Part shown: one piece after another, positions 1 through 9,488 of the stretch | Layout: each line of letters begins with the position of its first letter | How positions within the stretch are numbered: the stretch's first letter is position 1 | Assembly: GCF_963675975.1 (NCBI RefSeq) | Contig: NZ_OY780939.1 | Location: forward strand, 1,488,001 to 1,552,000 | Direction of reading: 5' to 3' | DNA: 64,000 nt | Source: Halarcobacter sp. | GTDB lineage: Bacteria; Campylobacterota; Campylobacteria; Campylobacterales; Arcobacteraceae | Notes under the pieces: generated by a model | The model's database searches: none | Told to the model about the DNA's origin: nothing | What the model saw: only the letters and a program-made list of their open reading frames with translations | Program-made: the position numbers and the translations under genes

Positions 1-34
1 AAGAGTTTTTTGTAATTCTGATAAAAAAGAAGTT

Positions 35-1024
35 TTGGACTTAAAACAAAAAGTAATAGAAAAAATAGAAGAGATAGAAAAAACGACTAAAAACTACAAT
101 GAGTTAACAGTTTTTGAGAGAGAACTTTATATTGATACTATCTCAGTATTTAAATTTAAAAAGTTGATTGATAAGCAAATTACTAATTTATTAAGAAGTA
201 AACTATCAGATGATTTTAAAGAGGAACTTCGAACTTTGAAGAATGACTTGTATTTTATCTTAGTTGCAGATATTAATACTATAAAAAACTATTTAAAAAC
301 TAAAATTGCTTTAAACTCGTTATTGATACATCAAGGGGATAAAAAGTTAAAATCAAGTGATTTTAAAAAATATCAAAAAAAGTTCGAAACACTGTATAGT
401 GAAAATTTGAGTAATATTAAATCATCTTTTAAAAGACCTTTTTTTGATTTATTTGAAGATATAAATGTTTGTCCATATTGCAATAGAAATTTTATAAATC
501 CAATTTATAAAGAGCATAGTTTAAGTGGAGATAATAAAAATCAATCACCTGATATAGAACATTTTTATCCAAAATCAATTTATCCATTTTTATCTTTAAG
601 TATCTCAAATCTTTTACCATCTTGTAGCTTTTGCAATAAAATAAAAAGTGATGTTGATACTTATAAATATAATTGTCTTAGTCCATATGAAATAAAGAAA
701 AATGATTTTAGATTTGATTTTAAATTTAAGTCTAATCAAGTAAAAGAAGTAAAGCTTATGTCAAAAGAGCCTCGTTGTAAAAATTCAGAGATTTTAAATC
801 TTGAATCTTTATATAATGAAGTTCATAATAAACAAATAAATGAAATATTTGATGATATTTTAAAATATCCAAAAAGCTATAAAAGGTCTCTTGGAAAATT
901 TAAATTAACTGAGAGTGATTATAAGAAAATATTTAGAAATTATTACGATGAAAGAGATTTTAATAAACATCCTTTATCTAAGATGACTAAAGATTTATAT
1001 AATCAAATAAACGGACTTATTTAA
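35..1024 (+). CDS. HNH endonuclease, PtuB (Septu)-like, possibly 5'-truncated
   Basis: The 329-residue reading has an N-terminal helical half (about 1-140) and a C-terminal HNH/zinc module: a CPYCN knuckle near residue 147, then DIEHFYPKS (the catalytic His in EHF), and a second knuckle CSFCN about 25 residues later. This C-x2-C...EHF.PKS...C-x2-C layout is that of the HNH effector found with an AAA ATPase in Septu (PtuAB) and in some retron defence systems. The start shown is TTG with only a weak AAGAAG just upstream. The frame stays open to base 2, so the true start may lie left of the window. Any ATPase partner would also be there; a stop in another frame at 13-15 could end it. Domain call is firm; assignment to Septu is inference. 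Confidence 0.7.
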   Translation: MDLKQKVIEKIEEIEKTTKNYNELTVFERELYIDTISVFKFKKLIDKQITNLLRSKLSDDFKEELRTLKNDLYFILVADINTIKNYLKTKIALNSLLIHQGDKKLKSSDFKKYQKKFETLYSENLSNIKSSFKRPFFDLFEDINVCPYCNRNFINPIYKEHSLSGDNKNQSPDIEHFYPKSIYPFLSLSISNLLPSCSFCNKIKSDVDTYKYNCLSPYEIKKNDFRFDFKFKSNQVKEVKLMSKEPRCKNSEILNLESLYNEVHNKQINEIFDDILKYPKSYKRSLGKFKLTESDYKKIFRNYYDERDFNKHPLSKMTKDLYNQINGLI

Positions 1025-1282
1025 AAGATTTAGTTTTATCAACAATAAAATGTTAGGGTGTTATAATTATATGAAATATAATATTAAAAAACTGTGTTAA
1101 TTTTGTGCTAATTTTTAAAATATTAAATAGAATTTTTCATATGTTAATTTTTATTAAGTTTATAGAAAGTACGATTTTAAGGGATTTGTCTTTTTATTAA
1201 TATATTAAAAAACACCTCATTGTTATCTATTGATTAACTTTTTGTTACTTTAGTATTAATTCTCATCCATTATAATTTTTAC

Positions 1283-1400
1283 ATGGATTAAGAAGGTATG
1301 CGAATCCTTCAGAAATTTAAAAAACTGCGAATTTTTTAAATTTTCCAATTTGTTTCCTTGTGTGTAAAAGGACTCCTTGAAAAAGGAGCCCTTTTTTTTT
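1283..1400 (+). ncRNA. Candidate small RNA with twin TGCGAA loops and its own terminator
   Basis: The gene-free stretch 1025-1468 holds no convincing coding frame but shows an RNA-gene layout. A TATAAT box at 1271-1276 predicts a start near 1283. Hairpin 1 is GAAGG 1292-1296 with CCTTC 1306-1310. Hairpin 2 is a perfect 12-bp stem, 1313-1324 with 1332-1343. An intrinsic terminator follows: 1370-1378 pairs with 1383-1391 (one mismatch) followed by nine T's. The loops of both hairpins carry the same hexamer TGCGAA. It does not look like 6S, tmRNA or SRP RNA. Function unknown. Confidence 0.5.
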
Positions 1401-1468
1401 ACCCAAATTAAAGTACTTTATTGCTACTATTCGCCAACAGAAAAACTTTCAAAGAGAATAATTCACTA

Positions 1469-3514
1469 ATGCCATTATCAAATCTAAATGAAGACCAGCT
1501 AAGTGCTGCTACCTGTCCTACGGGATATAATCTTATTATTGCCAGTGCTGGAACTGGAAAAACCTCTACAATTGTAGGACGTATTGCAAATCTTATTAAT
1601 AATGGTGTTAAACCTGAAGAGATATTATTATTAACTTTTACAAATAAAGCAGCAGCAGAGATGGTTCAAAGGGTTGCAAAATTCTTTGGGAAAGAGATAG
1701 CTCAAAAAATTATGGCTGGAACTTTTCATTCTGTTTCTTATAAACTATTAAAACAATTAAATATAAATATTACACTAAAACAACCAAATGAATTAAAAAC
1801 TCTTTTTAAATCATTATATGAAAAAAGAGTTTTTTATGATAGAAGTGATGATGCAAACCCATATGATGGTGGATATTTGTATGATATGTACTCTTTATAT
1901 CTAAACTCAAATGATGGTGAGAGTTTTGAAAAATGGATATTAAATAAAAACCCAGACCACGAACTTTATACAGCAATATATGAAGATGTTGTTTTAGAGT
2001 TTAATGAATTAAAAATAAAATATGGATATGCAAATTTTGATGACTTGTTGACAATTATGCTTAAGACTTTAAAAGAAAATGAATTTGCTTTTAAAGAGAT
2101 ACTTGTTGATGAATATCAAGATACAAATCCTTTACAAGGAAGATTGCTAGATGGATTTAAGCCTAAGTCACTTTTTTGTGTAGGAGATTATGACCAAAGT
2201 ATTTATGCTTTTAATGGCTCAGATATAGGTATTATCTCAACATTTTCACAAAGATATAAAGATGCAGAGGTTTTTACACTTAGAAAAAACTATAGGTCTA
2301 GTAAACCTATTCTTGATTTAGCAACAAAAGTTATAGAACACAATGAAAGAATATATGAAAAACAGCTTCAAGTAATGCGTAATGATGTAAATATTGCACC
2401 TAAACTTTTAGCCTTTACTGAACTTTTTCAACAATATCATCATATCTCAGATTTAATCTCTAAGAGTGGAACTCCTCACAGTGATATAGCAATTATTTTT
2501 AGAAATAACTCAAGTGCAGATGGTATTGAAGCAAATTTAAGAGAGTATGGAATACCAGCAAAAAGAAAAGGTGGAATGTCTTTTTTTGATTCTGTTGAGG
2601 TTAAATTTGTAATTGATATGCTTGTAATGCAATTATCTCACAATGACATGATGGCTTTTATTCACGTATTAGAACATGGAAAAGGGATAGGAAAAGCAAT
2701 TGCAAAAGATATTTTTGATGCTTTAATTAAACTTGGTGATGGAGATTTATTTAAAGGATTGTTTCATCCAAGAGAAGATATACATAATCCTTTTGAGACA
2801 AATAAAGTAAAGAATATTCAACTTGGACTATTTGATGATTTTTTAGAGTTAGGTTCAGTATCTAAATTTAAAGATTGTGGTTTTGAAGATAGTTTTTTAG
2901 GTAATCCTTTACTAAAGCATCCTAAATTATCCGTTGATGGTGCAAAATATATTTACGATTTTTATCTTTTAGTAAAACAGTTAAGAAGGGTAAAAAATCC
3001 TGAAACAATGGTTTCTAATATTGTTGGTTCAATGATGTATTCAAAAATAAAAGATTTTCTAGCCACAAAAAGAGCAACACAAAAAGATGGACAAATTAAT
3101 CCAACTCAAAAAGCAAAAGGATTAGCAAAAATAAATAGAAAAGGGATGCTTCTTAGAAATTTATCTAGAAACTTCCAAGACCTATCAAAGTTTGTTAACT
3201 CTATGATTTTAGGTGGTGGAGAGATGAGTGAAGGTGAGGGCGTTAACTTACTTTCAGTTCACGCCAGTAAAGGTTTGGAGTTTAAAGAAGTTTTTGTAAT
3301 AGACCTTATGGATGGAAGGTTTCCAAATAGAAAACTAATGAGCAAAGGTGGAAGTCTTGAAGAGGAAAGAAGACTTTTTTATGTTGCTGTTACAAGAGCA
3401 AAAGATATTTTATACCTAAGCTATGCAAAGTTTGATAAGATTAAAAAAATAGACTTTATTCACTCTCCCTTTCTAAAAGAAGCAGGACTAATCAGAAATG
3501 AAGAGGAAAACTAA
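1469..3514 (+). CDS. UvrD/Rep/PcrA-family ATP-dependent DNA helicase
   Basis: Superfamily 1A 3'-5' DNA helicase acting in repair or replication restart. Motifs in order: Walker A ASAGTGKTST near residue 26, Ia TFTNKAAAEM, Walker B/II DEYQDT, III GDYDQSIYAFNG, IV KNYRSSKPI, V VHASKGLEF and VI VAVTRAK near the C-terminus, so it is complete (681 aa from this start). I chose ATG 1469 because it begins directly before the conserved N-terminal LNEDQ motif (the Q motif) and has AAAGAGA upstream; a TTG at 1421 would add 16 unlikely residues and overlap the terminator of the preceding small RNA. Which paralogue (UvrD, Rep or PcrA) cannot be settled here. Its promoter may be read-through from, or lie inside, the small-RNA region. 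Confidence 0.9.
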   Translation: MPLSNLNEDQLSAATCPTGYNLIIASAGTGKTSTIVGRIANLINNGVKPEEILLLTFTNKAAAEMVQRVAKFFGKEIAQKIMAGTFHSVSYKLLKQLNINITLKQPNELKTLFKSLYEKRVFYDRSDDANPYDGGYLYDMYSLYLNSNDGESFEKWILNKNPDHELYTAIYEDVVLEFNELKIKYGYANFDDLLTIMLKTLKENEFAFKEILVDEYQDTNPLQGRLLDGFKPKSLFCVGDYDQSIYAFNGSDIGIISTFSQRYKDAEVFTLRKNYRSSKPILDLATKVIEHNERIYEKQLQVMRNDVNIAPKLLAFTELFQQYHHISDLISKSGTPHSDIAIIFRNNSSADGIEANLREYGIPAKRKGGMSFFDSVEVKFVIDMLVMQLSHNDMMAFIHVLEHGKGIGKAIAKDIFDALIKLGDGDLFKGLFHPREDIHNPFETNKVKNIQLGLFDDFLELGSVSKFKDCGFEDSFLGNPLLKHPKLSVDGAKYIYDFYLLVKQLRRVKNPETMVSNIVGSMMYSKIKDFLATKRATQKDGQINPTQKAKGLAKINRKGMLLRNLSRNFQDLSKFVNSMILGGGEMSEGEGVNLLSVHASKGLEFKEVFVIDLMDGRFPNRKLMSKGGSLEEERRLFYVAVTRAKDILYLSYAKFDKIKKIDFIHSPFLKEAGLIRNEEEN

Positions 3515-3530
3515 ATCCTCTTTAATTTTT
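3501..3530 (+). terminator. Intrinsic terminator of the helicase gene
   Basis: AAGAGGA (3501-3507) pairs with TCCTCTT (3516-3522), followed by TTAATTTTTTT. The stem overlaps the stop codon. Confidence 0.5.
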
Positions 3531-3653
3531 TTAGAAAAATAACAATTTCATAAATTTTAAATATTAAAGATTTATTTTAAATCTAGTATACTTTTATCTA
3601 CCAAAATAATAAATAAGCATATTTATTGTTTTAAAATTATAAAAAGGCTAAAT

Positions 3654-4289
3654 ATGAATGAAGGAATTGTATCAAGAGTAAGTAGATTAATCTCGGGAAG
3701 CGTTAATGCTTTGGTTGATAAAGCTGAATCTATTTCTCCTGAAATTGTTATGAAAGAAACAATCAGAGAAATAGATTCAACTATAGATGAGGTAAAAGTA
3801 TCTTTGGGAAAAGAAACAATTGATTTAAAAAAATCAAAATCTCAACTTGATAATGAAAAGAATAAATATGATAACTTGAAAGAGCAGATTAAAGTTGCAA
3901 TAAAAGAAAATAGGGATGATTTAGCAAAATCTGCAATATCTAGACAAATGGATATAGAAACTCAAATACCAATTCTTGAAGAAACTGTTTCTCAAATAGA
4001 GTTAAATATTAAAAAATATGAAGACTTTATTGATGCATTAAATGCTAAAAAAAGAGAGATGCAAAATGAATTAGCAGAATTTATTAAAATAAATAAAGAA
4101 CAACAAGAAAGTTCAAGTATTAGTAACAATATGCAAAAAGCACAAGAAGCATTTGATAGAGTTAATAATATTGAAGTAGAATCTAAATATTTAGATAAAG
4201 ATGATATAGAGTTAGCCCAATTAGACAAACTTGTTAGAGATAATAGAATTGAAGAAAGATTACAAAGTTTAAAAGCTGAACAAAAATGA
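3654..4289 (+). CDS. PspA/IM30-family membrane-associated coiled-coil protein
   Basis: A 211-residue, strongly helical, Lys/Glu-rich protein starting with the amphipathic MNEGIVSRVSRLISGSVNAL segment that PspA/IM30 proteins use to bind membrane, then the characteristic PEIVMKETIREID stretch and long coiled coil. Members form ESCRT-III-like assemblies that stabilise the inner membrane. It opens a three-gene operon: its stop overlaps the start of the YqiJ-like gene (ATGA, 4 bp), and a flotillin follows. This PspA-like/YqiJ/YqiK grouping recurs in bacteria and points to maintenance of membrane microdomains. No pspF-type regulator is visible nearby. Confidence 0.85.
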   Translation: MNEGIVSRVSRLISGSVNALVDKAESISPEIVMKETIREIDSTIDEVKVSLGKETIDLKKSKSQLDNEKNKYDNLKEQIKVAIKENRDDLAKSAISRQMDIETQIPILEETVSQIELNIKKYEDFIDALNAKKREMQNELAEFIKINKEQQESSSISNNMQKAQEAFDRVNNIEVESKYLDKDDIELAQLDKLVRDNRIEERLQSLKAEQK

Positions 4290-4945
4290 GTTTTTCAGAG
4301 TTTATCTTTAATCATGATAATGTAATATTCTCAAGTGCAATTTTTTTGATGTTATTAATTGCAATATTTGAAGGTATATTAGTGATAATTGGAGCAGGCT
4401 TATCAGATATACTTGACTCTTTTATCCCTGATTTTGATACAGATATTAATTTAGAAACTGATACTAATTTTAATTTAACAAAGTTTTTTGGTTGGATAAG
4501 ATTAAAAAAAGTCCCAGTTCTGATGCTATTAGTAATATTTTTAACTTCTTTTGGATTGATAGGTTTATTTATACAATTACTAGTTTACAACATAATTGGT
4601 ATTTTATGGTTACAGTATTTAGTGCTTATACCTACTTTTATTTTATCAATTTTCTCTCTTAGAGTATTTGGTGGAATTATTGCAAAACTACTACCTAAAG
4701 ATGAAACCTCTTCCATATCTAGAAATGATTTAATAGGTCATATTGCAATAATCACTTTAGGTAAAGCAAAAAAAGGATCACCAGCAGAAGCAAAAGTTAA
4801 AGATATATATGGTCAAGTACATTATTTTATGATTGAACCTGAAAATGAAAATGAAGTTTTTGAACAAGGAGATAAAGTATTAATCTCCGCTCAAAATAAT
4901 AAAAATTTTTTAGCAATAAAAGATATTCCAGAAAAATTAAAATAA
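4286..4945 (+). CDS. yqiJ: YqiJ/NfeD-like inner-membrane protein with C-terminal OB fold
   Basis: The 219-aa protein has several membrane segments (about 12-38, 68-95, 98-125) and a soluble C-terminal beta-rich part (about 145-215, beginning LIGHIAIITLGKAKKGSPAEA), the OB-fold seen in YqiJ and NfeD proteins. Such proteins are encoded next to, and act with, flotillins/stomatins. Here it sits between the PspA-like gene (4-bp overlap) and the flotillin gene (9-bp gap), supporting the call. Molecular role of the family is poorly defined. Confidence 0.8.
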   Translation: MSFSEFIFNHDNVIFSSAIFLMLLIAIFEGILVIIGAGLSDILDSFIPDFDTDINLETDTNFNLTKFFGWIRLKKVPVLMLLVIFLTSFGLIGLFIQLLVYNIIGILWLQYLVLIPTFILSIFSLRVFGGIIAKLLPKDETSSISRNDLIGHIAIITLGKAKKGSPAEAKVKDIYGQVHYFMIEPENENEVFEQGDKVLISAQNNKNFLAIKDIPEKLK

Positions 4946-4954
4946 AGGCATAAA

Positions 4955-6655
4955 ATGGATATAGGAATAAATTTATCGTCAATGGCAGTTTTAATACCAA
5001 TTATAATTATAGTTGCATTAATAACATTAGGTTTGATTTTTACAAGATTATATAAAAGAGCAACAAAAGAGATATCTTTTGTACGAACTGGTCTTGGTGG
5101 TGAAAAAGTTATCATGAATGGTGGAGCGATAGTTTTACCTGTATTACATGAAGTAATACCAGTTAATATGAATACATTAAGATTAGCTGTAGAAAGAGCA
5201 AACGAACAAGCTTTGATTACAAAAGATAGAATGAGAGTAGATGTATTAGCTGAATTTTATGTACGAGTTAAACCAATAAATGAATCTATTGCTTTTGCAG
5301 CTCAAACATTAGGTTTAAGAACCACTCAACCCACCTCATTAAAAGAGCTAATTGAAGGGAAATTTGTTGATGCTTTAAGAGCTGTAGCAGCAGAGATGCA
5401 TATGGTTGAACTTCATGAACAAAGAGTAGATTTCGTACAAAAAGTGCAACAAGTAGTATCTGAAGATTTACTTAAGAATGGATTAGAATTAGAATCAGTA
5501 TCTTTAACAGGATTAGATCAAACTAGTAAAAAATATTTTAATCCAGATAATGCATTTGATGCTGAAGGTCTTACAAGATTAACACAAGAAATCGAGGCAA
5601 GAAGAAAAATTAGAAATGATATAGAAAGAGATACTTCTGTAGAGATAGAAAAGAAAGATTTGGATACTAAAAAACTTTCACTTGATATTAAAAGAGAAGA
5701 GGAATATGCTATTTTAGAACAACAAAGGGAAGTTGCAATAAGAAAAGCATCTCAAGTTGCAGAGATTGCAAAAGAAGAAGCTGAACAAAGAAAAGTTGCA
5801 GAAAACTCGAAAATCTTTGCAGATCAAGAGATTGAACAAAAAAGAATAGCTTCTGAAAAAGAGGTAGAACAAGCAAAAATCCAAAAAGAACAATTGATAG
5901 AAGAAAAAAATATTGAAAAGAGTAAATCAATTGAGTTATCAAATCAAGATAGAGAAATAGCAATTGCAGAGAAGTCAAAAACACAATCAATTGCTAAAGC
6001 ACAGGCAGATGAAGCAAGAGCCGAAGCAGTAAAAGCAGAAGAGAAAGTAAAAACAGTAAGAGAAACAGAAATAGCAGAAAGAAAAAAATCTATTGAATTG
6101 GTTGAAGCTGCACAAGAAGCAGAAAGAGAAGCTATTACAATTAAAGTTGGTGCACAAGCTGAGAAACAAGCTGCAGAAGATCAAGCAGAAGCACAAAGAA
6201 TATTAGCAAGTGGTTTAGCAGATAAAGCTATAATTACAGCAAAAAGTGATAATGAAGCACAAAAATTAAGAGCAGAAGCTCAAGCAGTTGAGTATAAAGT
6301 TGAAGCAGAAGGAAAAGAATCAATAAATAATGCCTCAAATATTTTATCTGCAGAACAAATAGCTATGCAAATAAAACTTAAACTTATAGAGCAGTTACCT
6401 GAGATAATTGCACAAAGTGTTAAGCCAATGGAACAAATTGATAGTATTAAAATTCTTCAAGTAGATGGTTTAACTCAAGCACAGAATTCTGATGGTCAAA
6501 AAGTTTCTGATTCCTCGACAGATTCTTTACCTGATCAACTTGTAAACAGTGCTTTAAAATATAGAGCTCAATCTCCGATTGTTGATTCTTTATTAAAAGA
6601 ATTAAATTTAGATGGAGCAGATTTAAATAGTTTTACAAAAGATTTAAATAAATAA
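4955..6655 (+). CDS. yqiK: Flotillin-like protein YqiK
   Basis: The 566-aa protein has an N-terminal membrane anchor (about 8-30), an SPFH/band-7 domain (about 35-220, with FVRTGLGGEKV and DRMRVDVLAEFYVRV typical of flotillins), then a very long Glu/Ala/Lys-rich coiled coil (about 225-460) and a variable tail. Flotillins oligomerise at the membrane and organise lipid/protein microdomains. The repetitive composition of the coiled coil produces long open frames on the opposite strand that are not genes. Last gene of the pspA-like/yqiJ/yqiK operon; a strong hairpin follows at 6663-6693. Confidence 0.9.
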   Translation: MDIGINLSSMAVLIPIIIIVALITLGLIFTRLYKRATKEISFVRTGLGGEKVIMNGGAIVLPVLHEVIPVNMNTLRLAVERANEQALITKDRMRVDVLAEFYVRVKPINESIAFAAQTLGLRTTQPTSLKELIEGKFVDALRAVAAEMHMVELHEQRVDFVQKVQQVVSEDLLKNGLELESVSLTGLDQTSKKYFNPDNAFDAEGLTRLTQEIEARRKIRNDIERDTSVEIEKKDLDTKKLSLDIKREEEYAILEQQREVAIRKASQVAEIAKEEAEQRKVAENSKIFADQEIEQKRIASEKEVEQAKIQKEQLIEEKNIEKSKSIELSNQDREIAIAEKSKTQSIAKAQADEARAEAVKAEEKVKTVRETEIAERKKSIELVEAAQEAEREAITIKVGAQAEKQAAEDQAEAQRILASGLADKAIITAKSDNEAQKLRAEAQAVEYKVEAEGKESINNASNILSAEQIAMQIKLKLIEQLPEIIAQSVKPMEQIDSIKILQVDGLTQAQNSDGQKVSDSSTDSLPDQLVNSALKYRAQSPIVDSLLKELNLDGADLNSFTKDLNK

Positions 6656-6662
6656 ATCAATT

Positions 6663-6693
6663 ATACATGTATAGAGAAACTCTATACGTGTAT
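6663..6693. terminator. Strong hairpin after yqiK
   Basis: A 14-bp stem (6663-6676 with 6680-6693, one G-T pair) closes an AAA loop 8 bp past the yqiK stop. The T run after it is short and broken, so it may be a terminator or an RNA-stabilising hairpin. Confidence 0.5.
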
Positions 6694-6788
6694 TTAAATT
6701 AGTATCATTCTTTTTCCCTATTATATTGTTTTAACGTGCTATTGAATATAAAATAAAATATGTCAAGTTAAATAAATTAACTTTACGC

Positions 6789-6794
6789 TATAAT
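6789..6794 (+). promoter_or_regulatory. -10 box of the valS promoter
   Basis: TATAAT preceded by TACGC, 41 bp before the valS start. No clear -35 is seen, as is common for sigma-70 promoters in Campylobacterota. Predicted start near 6801. Confidence 0.5.
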
Positions 6795-6834
6795 CGCGGA
6801 TATTTTAAAACTAAGAAAATTAATAGGAATATAA

Positions 6835-9450
6835 ATGAGTAATAAGTATGAACCATCACAAGTGGAAGATAAATATTATAAGATTTGGGAAGATAGAGGT
6901 TATTTTGAGATAGATGGAAATAAAGCTATCCAAGAGCAAGATAAAAATTTTGCTATTATGATGCCTCCTCCAAATGTTACAGGAAGTCTGCATATTGGGC
7001 ACGCTTTAACATTTACTCTTCAAGATATAATCACTAGATTTAAAAGAATGGATGGGTATAAAACTTTATGGCAACCAGGAACTGACCATGCAGGTATTGC
7101 TACACAAAATATTGTTGAAAAACAATTATTAGCAGAAGGTACAACAAAAGAGGAATTAGGTAGAGAAAAATTCCTTGAAAGAGCATGGCAACAAAAAGAG
7201 CAATCTGGTGGAAATATTGTTCACCAAATGAGAAAATTAGGTGTTACTCCTGCGTGGTCAAGGGAAAGATTTACTATGGATGATGGACTAAAAGAAGCTG
7301 TAAAAGAGGCTTTTGTTCATCTTTACAATGAAGGTATGATTGTTCAAAATAATTATATGGTTAACTGGTGTACACATGATGGTGCACTTTCAGATATTGA
7401 AGTTGAGCATGAAGAGGTAAATGGTAAATTTTACCACATGAATTACCATTTTGCAGATGGTTCTGGATTTGTAACAGTTGCAACAACAAGACCTGAAACA
7501 TATTTTGGGGATACAGCTATTATGGTTCACCCTGATGATGAAAGATATACTACAATTGTAGGTAAAGAGGTTGTTTTACCGCTTACTGATAGAAAAATCA
7601 AAATCATTACAGATGAACATGTTGATATGGACTTTGGAACAGGTGTTGTAAAAGTAACTCCTGCTCATGACCAAAATGACTACGAAGTTGGAAAAAGACA
7701 CGATTTAGAGTTTATTACATGTTTTGATGAACAAGGTATTTTAAACGACTATTGTGGAGAGTTTGCAGGACTTGAAAGACTTGAAGCTAGAAAACCAATT
7801 GTTGATAAACTAAGAGAAGAGGGATTCATTGTAAAAATTGAAGACCATATTCATCAAGTTGGACATTGTTATAGATGTAAAAATGTTGTTGAACCTTATA
7901 TCTCTAAACAATGGTTTGTAAGAAGCGAAGTTGCTAAAAACTCTATTGAAAAAACTTATGCAGGAGAATCTAAATTTCATCCACCACATTGGATAAACTC
8001 TTATAGAGCATGGATGGATGAATTAAGAGATTGGTGTATCTCTAGACAACTTTGGTGGGGACATAGAATTCCTGTATTTACTTGTGATGATTGTGGTCAT
8101 CAGTGGGCAGATAAAGCTGATGAACCAGAAGCTTGTCCAAAATGTGCTTCTAAAAAATATACTCAAGACCCAGATGTTTTAGATACTTGGTTCTCTTCAG
8201 GTCTTTGGGCATTTTCACCACTTGGTTGGGGAAATAATGGAAATATGGAAGATACATTCAATGAAGAGGATTTAAAACAATTTTATCCAAACTCATTACT
8301 TATCACTGGATTTGACATTATGTTCTTCTGGGTAGCTAGAATGATGATGTTGGGTGAACACTTCATGGGTGAATTACCATTTAAAGATATCTATATGCAT
8401 GCATTAGTAAGAGATGAACACGGTGCAAAGATGTCTAAATCAAAAGGTAATGTAATTGACCCTCTTGATATGGTAAATGAGCATAGTGCTGATATTATTA
8501 GATTTACGCTTGCATTCTTAGCAGTTCAAGGTAGAGATATCAAACTTGGGGCTAAAAATTTAGAGCAATTTAGAAACTTTACAAACAAACTTTACAATGC
8601 ATCAAACTTCTTAAGTATGAATGTTGAAGTTTTCCCTGATTTAAAAGATATTGAGGTTAAAACTCCACTTGGTCTTTATATGCAAAGTAGACTTTCAACT
8701 GCTGTAAATGAAGTTAGAGAGACTTTAGAAACATATAAATTCAATGAAGCTGCATCTATTCTTTACAGATTTGTTTGGACTGAATTTTGTGATTGGGGTA
8801 TTGAATATTCAAAAGCTTCAAAAGATTCTATTACTGAACTTGGGGCTGTATTTAAAGAAACATTAAAAATGATATCTCCATTTATGCCATTTATTTCTGA
8901 TTTCTTATATCACAAATTAAGTGGTACATCTTTAGAAGAGGGTGATTCAGTTATGATTATGAACTTCCCTAAAGATATCAAAAAAGATGAAAATATTGAA
9001 AATATGTTTGCTATTATTGAAGAGGCAATTACAGCTATTAGAAGAGCAAAAGTTGTTATTGATATGGGTAATAGCAAAATTGCAAAAGCTTATGTAAAAC
9101 TTGATTCTTCTATTGATACTGAAGTTGCAAAACCATTTATTGAAAAACTTGCAAAAGTAGAAAATATTGAGTTTGTAGATACTAAACAAGAAAACTCTAT
9201 TACAGATGTAAGTGATAACTTAGAGGTTTATATCCCAACTGGTGAAATTGATATGACACCAATTATTAATAAACTTACTAAACAAAAAGAGAAATTAGAA
9301 AAAGAGATTTCAAAACTTTCTGGAATGTTATCAAATGAAAGATTTGTAGCAAATGCACCTGCAAATGTTATTGAAGAAAACAAAGCTGGATTAGCTTCAG
9401 CAGAAGAAAAACTTGCGAAAGTAGAAGCAGAACTTAAAACATTAAGTTAA
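6835..9450 (+). CDS. valS: Valyl-tRNA synthetase
   Basis: Class I synthetase that charges tRNA-Val in the cytoplasm. The 871-aa protein carries the HIGH motif at residues 53-56 after PPPNVTGSL, the CP1 editing domain in the middle, a zinc-knuckle pair CDDCG...CPKCA around residue 420-440, and KMSKS at 532-536. The C-terminus ends in the Val-specific coiled-coil arm (about 805-871). Length is normal. ATG start is preceded by TAGGA. Monocistronic: own -10 box and a clear terminator immediately after the stop. Confidence 0.97.
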   Translation: MSNKYEPSQVEDKYYKIWEDRGYFEIDGNKAIQEQDKNFAIMMPPPNVTGSLHIGHALTFTLQDIITRFKRMDGYKTLWQPGTDHAGIATQNIVEKQLLAEGTTKEELGREKFLERAWQQKEQSGGNIVHQMRKLGVTPAWSRERFTMDDGLKEAVKEAFVHLYNEGMIVQNNYMVNWCTHDGALSDIEVEHEEVNGKFYHMNYHFADGSGFVTVATTRPETYFGDTAIMVHPDDERYTTIVGKEVVLPLTDRKIKIITDEHVDMDFGTGVVKVTPAHDQNDYEVGKRHDLEFITCFDEQGILNDYCGEFAGLERLEARKPIVDKLREEGFIVKIEDHIHQVGHCYRCKNVVEPYISKQWFVRSEVAKNSIEKTYAGESKFHPPHWINSYRAWMDELRDWCISRQLWWGHRIPVFTCDDCGHQWADKADEPEACPKCASKKYTQDPDVLDTWFSSGLWAFSPLGWGNNGNMEDTFNEEDLKQFYPNSLLITGFDIMFFWVARMMMLGEHFMGELPFKDIYMHALVRDEHGAKMSKSKGNVIDPLDMVNEHSADIIRFTLAFLAVQGRDIKLGAKNLEQFRNFTNKLYNASNFLSMNVEVFPDLKDIEVKTPLGLYMQSRLSTAVNEVRETLETYKFNEAASILYRFVWTEFCDWGIEYSKASKDSITELGAVFKETLKMISPFMPFISDFLYHKLSGTSLEEGDSVMIMNFPKDIKKDENIENMFAIIEEAITAIRRAKVVIDMGNSKIAKAYVKLDSSIDTEVAKPFIEKLAKVENIEFVDTKQENSITDVSDNLEVYIPTGEIDMTPIINKLTKQKEKLEKEISKLSGMLSNERFVANAPANVIEENKAGLASAEEKLAKVEAELKTLS

Positions 9451-9478
9451 AAAAAGCCCCTATCTTTTGGGGCTTTTT
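9451..9478. terminator. Bidirectional terminator between valS and metA
   Basis: AAAAAGCCCC (9451-9460) and GGGGCTTTTT (9469-9478) form a perfect 10-bp stem with A and T tracts on the two sides, so it can serve the converging valS and metA transcripts. Confidence 0.85.
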
Positions 9479-9488
9479 ATTTGAATTC

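Noticed and set aside
5709-6196. Minus-strand frames rich in Phe/Leu/Cys in the flotillin gene
   Set aside because: They arise from the repetitive Glu/Lys/Ala codons of the coiled coil and are not genes; the low complexity is not a DNA repeat array either.
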